A stretch of DNA of 49,231 bases from Diphasiastrum complanatum. Its lineage: Eukaryota > Streptophyta > Lycopodiopsida > Lycopodiales > Lycopodiaceae. Every line of letters starts with the position of its first letter. Within the stretch, counting starts at the first letter, position 1. This document shows positions 1 to 10,900 of the stretch, piece by piece. The DNA is taken from contig CM055092.1 in NCBI GenBank assembly GCA_029204225.1, forward strand, positions 63,786,194 through 63,835,424. The letters run 5' to 3'. The notes under the pieces were generated by a model that ran no database searches, was not told the DNA's origin, and was given only the letters and a program-made list of their open reading frames with translations. The position numbers and the translations under genes were made by a program.

Positions 1-2
1 AT

Positions 3-1863
3 TTCACATTACGGGCCTTGATTGAGGAGGCTAAGCACAGGAAAGAGAGGGTTTACTGTTGTTTTGGGGACTTCAGGAAAGCCTTTGATTCCGTTCCTCG
101 CTCATTGCATATTCAGAGACTCCGAGACCTTGGCTTCTCCACTGACATCATTCTTGCTGTGATGGCACTTTATGGACACATCCTAGGATGTTTCCGGCAA
201 AGCAGTGGCATATCTAATCATATTTGGAGCACTATTGGGGTGAAGCAGGGTTGCTCCCTCTCACCGGTCCTCTTTGGCTTGTACATTGATGAGTTGGGAG
301 CGAGTCATTACATAGTGTGGTGGTACCAGGTTGCAGGCTAGGGGACATCTTGATTGCTATCCTTCTTTATGCCGATGACGTGGTATTGGTCTCACCGACC
401 AGAGAGGGTCTACAGAGACAGTTGGATTGCCTTCATGCATTTTGCACCACATGGGGCCTAGGGTGTGAACATTGGGAAGACAAGGGTTATGGTCTTCAAC
501 ACTTCTCAGCATTCATGCAGCGACAGGAGTTTACTTTTGATGGACAGGTTCTAGAGGTGGTCCCTTCTTATACATGCGTGGGGATCCTTTTCTCGGGTCC
601 TACTTTTAGTATGAGACAGGCTGCTACGACTCAATTGGGGAAGGGGCATGCCTCCCTTGTTCAGCTAGAGCAATTTTGTTTCAGGAAGTCCATCCAGGAT
701 GCTCGCAGTAAGTGTCGCCTCTTTGATACCATTGTCACCCCCACGGCTCTATATGCGGCAGAGGCATGGTGCACGGGCCTCCCCTCTTCACACTGGGCCA
801 GCCTTTCACGATTACAGACCACCATGCTAGCTCGGTTGATTCGAGCAAAGCCTTCTGTCCCACATGAGATTCTTTTGGCCGAGTTTGCAGTTCCACCTCT
901 ACAGATCGAGGCAGCTTTCAGCTCATCACCTATATTCAGAGGATACAGGCACTGCCAGAGATAGACAGACGATACATACAGATTGCACTTTCATCCTCAC
1001 AGGGCCTTCATGATCAGGGCTATAGACTATCATGGTTCTCTCAAGCATCTCACCTCCTACTTGAGTCATTTGGTATCTCCATCATTGCGCTTCCCTCGGG
1101 TACCCATCAGTATATCAGACGATTTTTTCTATCGAGCATACCTAGAGCGGACTTGGTGCAGCCAGTTAGGAGTTAAGCCAGATTTCTACCGGACCTACTT
1201 TTTGGAGCTGGACGTATCAGGGACCCCAGTCATGCCACGCTACTTGGATTCAGGGCTTATCACATTGCCTCAGATTCACACTGGGACAGCTCAGGGTGTC
1301 TTCTCACCAGCTAGCTATTCAGACGGGGGAGGTTCCATGGTATTCCCAGAGTAAAGCGGATTTGCCAGTTGTGCTCCCTCGGTGATGTGGAGTCTGAGGA
1401 GCATTTTATCTTCAGATGCCCGGTTATATTATGAGATCAGAGGGAGATATCACTGCTTGTTTTGAGACATACCTACCACTCTACGTTCTCTCATAGCCTA
1501 TAAGGACCCACAGTGTGTCCGCTGATGGTACACGAGATGTTCATATTGCGGAGAGATCTACACCGGACATCCCAGCACATTACATCTCAGTCATTGATCA
1601 CTTCATTCTTTACTAGACGGAGATCACGTGTCTCAGTACCCGAGGATGATGACTACTACGACGACGAGGATGACAGTCGCTTACATGCCCACAGAGATCA
1701 GAGACGATGTACCTCCCATACTGCCAGGATAGCCATGCCTCATATACAGAGACATACTACACACGCTCATGCTCATAGACGACACCAGCGGGCTCCAGCG
1801 CTTTCTCATGTTGCGGCTCGCATTACATCTTTCTATAGCACCAACACAGATTTGACATCTTGA
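3..1863 (+). pseudogene. Decayed LINE (non-LTR retrotransposon) ORF2, RT to C-terminal zinc region
   Basis: This is the reverse transcriptase part of a LINE, cut by the window edge at its 5' side. The reading frame moves several times, so it is dead. Visible RT blocks are DFRKAFDSVPR (about 69-101), GVKQGCSLSPVLF (about 238-276) and the catalytic YADD box at 368-379. The frame shifts between the QGCSLSPVLF block and YADD (about 310-345), again near 919, and again around 980-1280. Past RT, a segment reading RICQLC, then ESEEHF, then a Cys (about 1358-1420), matches the Cys/His-rich C-terminal region of plant LINE ORF2. The last open piece (1513-1863) is rich in His, Arg and Asp. I see no poly(A) tail and no target-site duplication. 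Family assignment is confident; subfamily is not. Confidence 0.88.
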
Positions 1864-1989
1864 TTGTAGATGATTACTTGTTTATTTAGTTGATAGTAGC
1901 TGTTTTCTTTATTGCAGTTTGGAGACGTTCTATGCACTCCCATGGTTACTACACACTTGACATGTACCTCATTAGTCTTATATGTCTTT

Positions 1990-3083
1990 TGGCATGGAAA
2001 AGACAGTGTTGTTCTTCATAAGAGCTTGATACTCAAGATCCATTGCTTGGACCCACTCCTCCTTTTGCCTTGCTTCCTCTACACAAGTATTTTCATCAAA
2101 AGAAGTTAGAAAAGCAAAATTGGTACCCTCAACAATTTGCTTACCCCTTCTCATCATATGTGGGCCTTGATGGTTTTGCCTTGCCTTGCCTTGATGTCCT
2201 CCTTGGGTTATGACTTGTAGATGCGTCTTCATCACCATCATCCAAAGAACTATCAACATCACCAAGAATGTTAGATCCATCCACAACACCACCATCAACA
2301 TCAACCTTTGAAACATTCCCTACATCAAAAATGACATCCCTACTTACGACCACTTTCTTAGTTTAAGGAATGTAAACTTTGTATGCTTTGCTTACCTCAC
2401 TACATCCAACAAAAAAACCCTTCTTTGAAAAAGAATCCTCTTTAGTCCTATCATCAAGTGGAATGTTGACATAGCAAGTAAATCCAAAGATTTTAAAGTG
2501 CTTGACACTCGGCCCCCTACCAAAAAGAGCTTCAAAAGGTGTCTTTACATCAATGGTGCACTCGCCAACCTATTGCAAAGATAGTTTTCACATGACAAGG
2601 CTTCACCCCAAAAGGATTTAGGAAGATTGGCACTTAACCTCATAGCTTTGGCACCTTCACACACAATTTGATTCTTCCTCTTGGCCACTCCATTTTGTTG
2701 TGGAGTCCTTGGGCTTGATAGCCTCCCTCTTGATCCCATATGCATCACAAAACTCCTTGAATTTGGTCGAAATGTACTCACCACCATTGTCACTCCTCAA
2801 GCACTTGATCTTGGTGTTGAATTGGTTCTCCCTTGCATCCTTGAACTTCACAAAACCATCAAACACCTCATCTTTGCTCTTTAAAAGATATACCCAAGTA
2901 AATCTACTAAAGTCACCAATAAATGTGACACACATTTTAGCATCACCATTGCTAATTGTACTCATACTATGTATGTCCGAATGTACAAGTTGAAAGAGCT
3001 CACTAGATCTTGAGGTAGATCTATTGTAAGGTAGTCTATGTGACTTATATAAAGCACAATGTTCACATACATGAATGATCAAA
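1990..3083 (-). pseudogene. Copia retrotransposon fragment (pre-integrase zinc, integrase, start of RT)
   Basis: A piece of Copia pol with no LTRs. Reading down the minus strand it has the end of the GAG-pre-integrase zinc region (CEHCALYKSHRLPY, near 3060), an integrase core with HSD, then DFSRFTW and SDNGGEYIS, and then the PQQNGVAKRKN block that holds the catalytic Glu. The integrase C-terminal part and a linker follow, ending at the beginning of RT (FAFLTSFDENTCVEEA, about 2115-2070). There is a frameshift just before PQQNG (about 2690) and a stop in the linker near 2365. The right end is abrupt near 3083 and the left end abuts the LINE around 1980. It lies on the same strand as the helicase gene and downstream of its last visible exon. 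Confidence 0.9.
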
Positions 3084-3380
3084 ATTATTGATCCCCGGGC
3101 TTCCTTTAATCATGCCTAGATCATGTGACACACATTGATTTGAGCTCTTTGGACTTCCGACTTCGCTAGAACCAATCAAAATTTCTAAGCCATAGGAACT
3201 GAGCGCCTGCTGGCTGCATTCCGGTCACAGTGGCACCAAGAGCGGCGCTTGTGCTAGTAGTGCCAGGAGCAGCAGTCGCGTTGTTGGTGCGGAGCAATGC
3301 TAGTAAAGCTTGCACTTGTAGCTAGCTTTACAACAAAGGTATGAGGCTAAAGTAATCTTATACATCTTCTAGTTATCTCA
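3084..3380. other. Unassigned stretch with a GC-richer patch
   Basis: No gene is recognised. Between about 3190 and 3300 the base composition is visibly more GC-rich than the surroundings. On the minus strand this patch stays open for about 48 codons, rich in Ala, Thr and Asn, before a stop. It could be a scrap of a retrotransposon gag or of an exon, but nothing in it identifies a family. Confidence 0.3.
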
Positions 3381-3575
3381 TTTTCTTTGCAGTTTAGAAT
3401 ATTGAGGTGGCTCATAATCATGATAAGGTTTCTCATGAGTTCCACTTCCAGATCCCATGGTCAATAAAGATTTTATCCACTTTTTACATTCAACCAGTGA
3501 AGAGATAGAATCAACTCCACAAAGTTTTCTACGTGAAATGAAATCCTCGAGCTGATCTTTGCTGCTCAAGAAGTT
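3381..3575 (-). CDS. Possible exon of an unidentified gene
   Basis: On the minus strand an open frame of about 63 codons has a protein-like composition (FISRRKLCGVDSISSLVE, then KKWIKSLL) and ends in a TGA. The frame begins after an in-frame stop just upstream, where AG dinucleotides could serve as a splice acceptor. I do not recognise the family. It does not match the helicase segment expected after exon 9 (the region leading to the DEAD/DEAH box), so it is not simply the next exon of that gene. It could be a 3' exon of another gene or a chance open frame. Confidence 0.3.
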
Positions 3576-4845
3576 AGGTCTTCATCTTCATCCGTAGATT
3601 GAAACAGATTGTCCAAAAAAGACTGCTATGTGCAATATAAGTTTGATAAAGGGCATTCCCACAACTATTTGGGGATATTAAATTACTGGTTCAGCTGATA
3701 GTCCGTACATTAATTTTATAGGTGAAGTATATTTTTCCTATGTAGATCTCAATGACAAAATCCAAGGCCTAGCTATGGAGTATCATAACAACATAGTAAG
3801 CACACTATGAAAGCTTCAAAAAACCAGCTATGGAGTAGAAGACAAAAGCAAGAGAGAGAGAGAACTTCAAAGTTCACACCAACTTAATGATTAGTAAAAG
3901 AGGAGGGCGTGGAAACTCCTCCAAGCCTAGGGCCACAAATAGCATGAAATGGATAGAGGTGGTGTCTTTCTTATTCTAGCTCTAGACCCCACATGGGTCT
4001 TTAACCTACTGGTCATTACTTGCCTAATTAGCATAAGTGGGGTGTACTATGTACATAAATGTTTTATTCCCATGTCTTATGCATAACTTACAAGTTACAA
4101 GTATACAAGCCAAAAGGGGCAAACTAGGCATTATATTTCAACACTTAAGAGGTAATAATTTCTAGAAACAAAAGACATGCCTCGAGATGGCAATTTGTTA
4201 TTATCTCAGTATTGTAATTTACTTGATCTATCTTGGTTTTATTAACACCTTACAGATTTTGTCATCTTTGTGGCCCTAATCAAACTCAGGACTATTTGTG
4301 AAGGCACATGCAAGAGTAGCACTTTGCAAGGTTCTCTACAGATCTTTTTGTTTCTAAGTTTGGCTGAGCTGCATTCAAAAAAAAATGCTCAAGATATAGA
4401 TTTGGAATGCCATCAAGAATGTTACACTACCATAAACAGTCAACATAGGTAAGAGGTGAACTCCAAATTCTGTTAGATTGATTATATCCAGATTGCAAGT
4501 TTGGGATATGCTCACTATGCCAATAAGTCCTGAATGTTTGAGGTGTTAACTCATACGATGGCCTGATTTCAAAAAAACTCAAAAACAACTTGTGTAAAAG
4601 TTGAACGAAAGAGAAATAGATGCAGTTTTGACAACCATTCTATATAGCCACCAAAGTTTCAAGAAACAAGCTCCATCCGTCATTCTACAATACCCTACTC
4701 TTGCCATCAACAACCTGGAGTAGTTGCAGATTACATGCATGAAGAAATGTTCACACTAGTGTTAGTATCTTTCAGCAACAATACAAATGCTCAGCTTCCA
4801 TCACCCACTTCTCCAAAGATGATATAATGAGCTCATAGAACTTAC
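3576..4845. other. Non-coding stretch downstream of helicase exon 9
   Basis: I searched the minus strand here by eye for the conserved helicase continuation expected after exon 9 (the Asn-Pro-Asp-containing block and the DEAD/DEAH box) and did not find it. There is a short GA microsatellite near 3850-3865. Otherwise the sequence is AT-rich with stops in all frames. If the gene is intact, this is the start of a long intron 9. Confidence 0.5.
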
Positions 4846-4977
4846 AAGCCTTGCATGATCACGCAATAAATGCCGCTGCTTTTGCATGGTGTCGCCATCA
4901 TAGACACCCATCACAAGCTGTGTTGTGATGCCTTTTGTAAATTCCTCAAGGGAACGTAGTTGATCTTGAGCTAGTGC
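4846..4977 (-). CDS. HRQ1: HRQ1-like exon 9 (helicase motif Ia and beyond)
   Basis: 44 codons, beginning ALAQDQLRSLEEF and ending RDHARL at the donor GTAAGT (4845-4840). The first residues complete the motif Ia Phe-Pro-Thr-Lys-Ala-Leu begun in exon 8. The strong consensus donor implies that a tenth exon exists or once existed further left. Confidence 0.85.
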
Positions 4978-7900
4978 CTTCATGACATCAAAAGATATAG
5001 ATCATTCATTCCTCCTGGTTGATTGTATAAGCTAAAAGGAACAAAATCATGCACCTTTTTTATCTATGTAATGCACAAAGGCCACAATTAAAAGCATGGC
5101 GAAACATAACTGTGAAATGTATTTTTGTAATTTATGATAACTCTAATCATCTGATTGGCAACAAGATTCATAGAAAGAAGCTTGTTGCTCAATCAAGTTT
5201 ATGCTCAGAATGCTTGCCTTAGTTGGGAATAGATACAATGCACATGACACTGGACTTCTTAATAGCTGCTCCAAAACAGGAACATTATAGCAGATTGACT
5301 TGCCGCTAGCAGTTGATGTGGCCACAATTACATTAATCCTTGATATTGCCGCATTGATTGCTTCCGTCTGCATTATGATCAAAAAGAACAGATTACATTC
5401 ATTGTATCCATTGGAAAGACCTAAAACACGTGAATGCTCTATAAGTATCCACAGTTTGTCCTCCCATCGAGTCCCTATGAACTAAGAGGCCTTAAAGTTA
5501 GAGTAAAATCTTGGATCTCACTGAATATCAGCAAACTACAGCTCCAACCTGATGTCTGTACAATTGAGTTATACCAATCTTCTTAAGCGCATCCTTGGTA
5601 GCACTCAACAAGTCACAGACAAGCTGCCCATATAATGGTTCCCGAGATTGAAGGTCTTGGCAATGTACAATCTGCAGACACGGAAATTTTCTCAAGCGAT
5701 AAAAAGCATGGAGATGTAAGCTTATTTCAGAGAGCATTATACTACAAAATGTGTGGCGAGGGAGCCTGTCTTTTGTCACCTGATTAAGACAACCCAGTTT
5801 TTTTTTAAGATGATCAACCATTTCCATTGCTGATAAGTCATTCACCTCCTGCATAGAAGACACAGCCACCATAAGCATAAATGGACTGATTAGAATTCAT
5901 TATGCATGAAGATAAATAATTGCTTTTCAAAGAAAATCAAATTTGGACGATTAATCTCAATATAGCTAGTGAACACGAAGTTGGCAATCGAGATAAAACA
6001 ATAAATTTGAAAGCCTAGCAGGCAAGTTACTGAAAGCATAATATGGATCTACGACGTATTGAGCAAACATTGCCAGATACAGTTAAAAGACTAAACAAAA
6101 ACAAAGTTAACAGCTACTCGTGCATCAAGTCAAATTCTTATAATGGCGCGGTGGTTCTGACAAAGCTAACTTTTTATCTTGCACCAGACTCAGAAAGCAC
6201 ATTTGAGTTTTATCACCTAACTAGCATGAGCAGAATATTATTCTTACAGAGTTACAAGACTAAACAAAAAGAAAGTTAACACCAGACCATGCATCGAGTC
6301 AATTTCTTATGATGGCGTGGGGGTCTCGGCAAAGCTAACTTTTTATCTTGCACCTGACTCCCTTGCAGCAGCATCTTTGCAGTTGACAACAATTCCTCTA
6401 GAACCACTTCCTTCAGCTCAGATTTTCTGTTTGCATAACTTGCCTTTTTCCATACAAGTTAGCAAACTCAGCAGCTATACAAACACTACGTAGTCATATA
6501 CACATAGACATTACAACAAAGTGATCTGCTGCTTTCTTGCTGATATCACCATGTAGAATACGTTTCCCTTCTATAGAGAGAAAAGACCAGAACAAATCAA
6601 AGTAGAACCATCTTAATTCATGCACATGATCAGAAAGTCACATGCAAGCCTCCTCCTTTGTGGAGCTTCTGAACTTTGTTGTTTGACATGTTTTGGCACC
6701 ACAAAGTTCATACCTATGATGCAGCTCATAGAATAGTTTCACAAATATTTCATATATTGAAACTACATACTTTTTAACATGTGTCACCTGTAAAACTCTA
6801 ACCAGTTCCCTAATTTGATCCTCAAAAGCAAACTGTCGCCTTTCAACAGCATTCCTTATTGCTTTGTCAGATACCAGCTTTCTGCCTGCCGAGGAACAAT
6901 CCGCAAGCCATGAAAAATGTAAAAGGTGCAAAAATTTACTTTAACACTATAACAGACCCAGGATTTACAAGTTGCAGCACCAGAAATTTAATTCTTGAAG
7001 TCAACACACATGGGTTTAGCACATTAAGCAGCAAAGTTTGTGATGAACCACCAACAACAACGAATACCTGAATTTGGCAAAAAATCTGACGGACCTATAC
7101 TCTGTTGTGCATCGTCAGGTAAAAGAGCAACTTGATGCTGTCGCTCATTTTGTCGATTATTTTTGGATGGATCAACTAGATTTATGTGAAATGAAGCATT
7201 ATCTCCTTCACCAACCATACTGCTTGTAAGCACAACCTAAAAAACAATTGGATTAATATCAAGGTCCTAGTCAGCTGCAACAGGGCTTGAATGGATACTA
7301 TTCATAATCACTAGTGTTTGAATCCTTATCAGAAAACCTGATCAGTGCTCATGAATCGGAGATAGCTGAGTGCTAGTAAGAGCCTCGTGACTTGAATTAC
7401 ACTTGTTGAAGCCAATAGTCCGGATGACAAGACCACAATTGTTCTAGAAAAAAATCTTTATCAACAATCTATTATCTATCAAATATGAGCCTTCAGCATT
7501 GGATCTTTGACAAGCATAATTTCAATCAAGATACAAGATCTCAAATTTCATATCTTCGAAGCTGCAGACAGCCATGTATGCAATCTATAAAGGCTCGTCA
7601 CTAAATAAGTGCTCTCTCCAAATCATTCGCAAACATTCATAATATACCTTGTTGGCATCCACAGATATTTAAATGCTAAACATTATTAATTTTTGATTGT
7701 GTTCACATCATCACAAAAAAAGCAGTCAAAAAGTACACATATTTTTGAATCCCTAAATAAGACTATCAACTTCAGAAGCAAAGGACAATTTATCCTATCA
7801 TAAATAAATAACTACTCTATTTGCAACCCAGATATTTTGTTAGGCGATCTTGATCATCAGTGTACAAGACTTGAAGTTGAGCTGACTGGGGATGAAAATT

Positions 7901-10900
7901 GCAGGTCCCAAAACTACTGACCAAGAACAAGGGAGCTCTTTTGCTAGGTCAATGATAGTCATGAAGGAAGTTGGTTTGTCATCTCGCACCTTAAGTTCTC
8001 CGAGCCTTGCACCATCAGAAATTAGACAAGTTGGAGGTTTCTTTCAAACAGGGCAGCAATTTTGTTGCTAATAAATCAGCTCTTGCATATTGGGGATAAC
8101 AAAACTTCTGAATGGGAACCAGGTATCTGGCATCCCTCAAGGAAATGAAGCCCATACAGGGAGCTGTCAAGCTGATTGCTTTGCTGGAAACAAGTTAGTC
8201 TCTGCAAGTGGGGAAGGCAAGATGAAGACATCTGTAGGTTGGAAGGATGTGCGCCAAGAAAGGAGCAGCCCATCAGTAGGGATGTAAATAGAGAGATTTA
8301 TCACCCATGTATTCAGCTTGAGGAAAGAGGAAAGAGAATAATGCAAAGTGAGGCATCATGCATGGAGAGAAACCTGGAGAGAGAGCTTGAGAAAAAGAGT
8401 TGAAGATCAGCAAAGGGAGATGCAACGTCAATCAGAGCTAGAAAGGGAATCAGATGTCACAGAGAGAGGATAAGGGCAGAAGTGAGAAAAAGGCAGTTGG
8501 AGATTGAACAGTAGTCAATATCACTTTTTGGAGAGCTGAACAGGTTTTTGCATACAATTATTGTCTCAGTGATATGTCCATGTGCATTGCTACAAATGCT
8601 GCCAAACCTTTACTGTTGAAAGACCTAGACTTACTATCCCTTCTTCTTCTTCTCCAAACATGCACATAAAAGATACAAAATAAATTGGAGTTTCCATCAG
8701 GTGTATAGAATGTTGATCCCAGTTGGGGCATAACTTTGGCAAAAAAAAAAACAAACACCATCCATTTTGTGTGAATGGCATCTCAACTAATTGCTGGAAT
8801 TGGACTTTTTTTTCTCTTTCTACTGATACCCATATTGCATATATTTTTTGCCAAAAAAAAAACGAATTGGACTTCCCAACTGCTCGAAATTTGACCCTAG
8901 ACCCTAACTGTCCCAAGCCCTAAAACCCAAAACTACTGAAATCGTAAAATCAAAAAAAAACATCTAGTTGGAAAACCAGCGAATCGCTGGTTTTTTGGGC
9001 CAGCGATTCGCGAATCGCGATTCGGACCAAGATGCGATTCGCGCTTCTAACCCTATCCTAGTTGTAATTTGTAACATACCTATTAATTACCTATTATAAT
9101 CTATGCAAAAACCTACGAAAACCTATGAAAATGAGACCTGCATATACCCCTTAACTCTTACTCACCCTATGTGGTAACCCAAGGTAAAGGTGCCACGTAG
9201 GATTGATTAGCACTGAATTAATTATGATTAAGAAACTTGTTTAGGCAAGGAAGAGGCCCTTTTTGGAATGGTTGAGTCCGAAAGTCCTAGTACGGAGTTA
9301 TTTGCAAACATCCTCTCAAGCAAAATCGATATCTCCTTTGGAGAGTTCCTTCGTTTGCAACGACAAACTAAGGGTGTTCTTGTAGAATGGCTGAATGTAG
9401 AAGCGGTAACAGTCACACAAGAGCCACTTTACTGTGCCGAGTTTGAATCGCCTGTGCAACTATGAGTTTACATGGCATAAACAACAATAATCTAATTGAG
9501 GTATAATGCCATGCCTGGACATGTTCTCAGTATGATCTATTATATAGTGTAGTTATTGAGCTCACTATTCTAGCCGCTCTATGTTCTGAATTTTCCAAGC
9601 CATTTTATCTTCTTGTTAAATGGCATTCTTGGTCTTTCCAACTAGATGCGATTGACACAACTCTTAGAACACTTCCAGCCAAAGTACTCATGTTATTTAT
9701 GTTCTCAATTACTATGATCTTTTCTATAGTGGAGTTATTGAGCTCATTATTCTAGCCACTATATGTTCCAAATTTTCCCAGCCAGTATATCTTCCTGTTA
9801 AATGGCATTCTTGGTCTATCCAATTAGCTCAAGATGCAATTGAGAAAACTCTTATTCATGATGATAAGCATTCTTGGTCCTTACAGAGATCAACTCTTAA
9901 TGGTGACAACCAATGACTATTAATGGTCCTTGTAGAATCTAGATACTTGGGATCTCTGTACACGCCGGATCCATGTATACAAGCTGCTACTATTTGGCAT
10001 TCCTGGTTGATACAACTAGCTTGGGATGCAGCTGCCCCTTGGGATAGCTTGAGATCTTTATGGTGATATTTCCATATTCCTCCAATATTATTGGGTCAAT
10101 TGGTAGACTGGTTACCTTGATGAAGTCTTAGGAGTCTTTCAGATGTAGTTCTATTTGCTGCCACATTGAAAACAATGCTTTTGTTTGTAGGGGACTACTA
10201 TGAGCAATTACATAAACTGTTAGGTTATTATGTGTTGTTATGACCATACGTGCTTATATCACCACGTACATTATGAGAACATGTGTGATTCTGAGCCAAG
10301 ACTTTACTGATGCCTGCATTCGGGGATCGAGTTTGAATAAGGACTGTAAATGAGGATTCGGAATTCTATCTATGATCCATAACGACTCCTTGGAAGGTTC
10401 CCTCACAGTTTAGGGATTGCTATGTTTCATCTTTTACTATTCAATATGTGCAGATTAGTTCAAAACATATATGTATATGTAAATAGAGATACACAAAAGT
10501 TACAAGGGCACCTACAAACAAAGCCTCACATGCAACAAAGTTGGCAGCAAACAATGATTAGAAATCTTCATGTACATTGTATAAACAGCATCCGCACCCA
10601 GAAGAAGTATAAAACCTCTTAGAAAGGACTATTGCAAAGCCCTCTAAGAAGGAATTATGAAAGCAAACCAAAAAATACTATATCTCCTATAAGTCACCAC
10701 ATTTATACTATTTGAAGGCCCTTGACAAGCCTTCCAAGAAGCTACTCCTAAGATCAAGGTTAATAAATCCCAACCTCATCCAAAGTCTGCAAGTTTCTAG
10801 AAGGGGCTCAATCCACAAGTTCAGAGGCACCGAAAAGACTTGAACTTGATTTATGGAGCTATAAACAAAAGCATAGAACCAAGGACCAAACCAAAAGAAC

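Noticed and set aside
5143-5217. Reading straight through the end of helicase exon 8 without splicing
   Set aside because: The residues after FPTKA do not match the family and soon reach a stop, whereas the GC-AG splice restores motif Ia exactly.
6859-7071. Plus-strand frame opposite helicase exons 3 and 4
   Set aside because: Shadow of the minus-strand exons and the intron between them.
8558-8923. Overlapping Phe-rich frames on both strands
   Set aside because: Produced by A and T runs; no conserved pattern.
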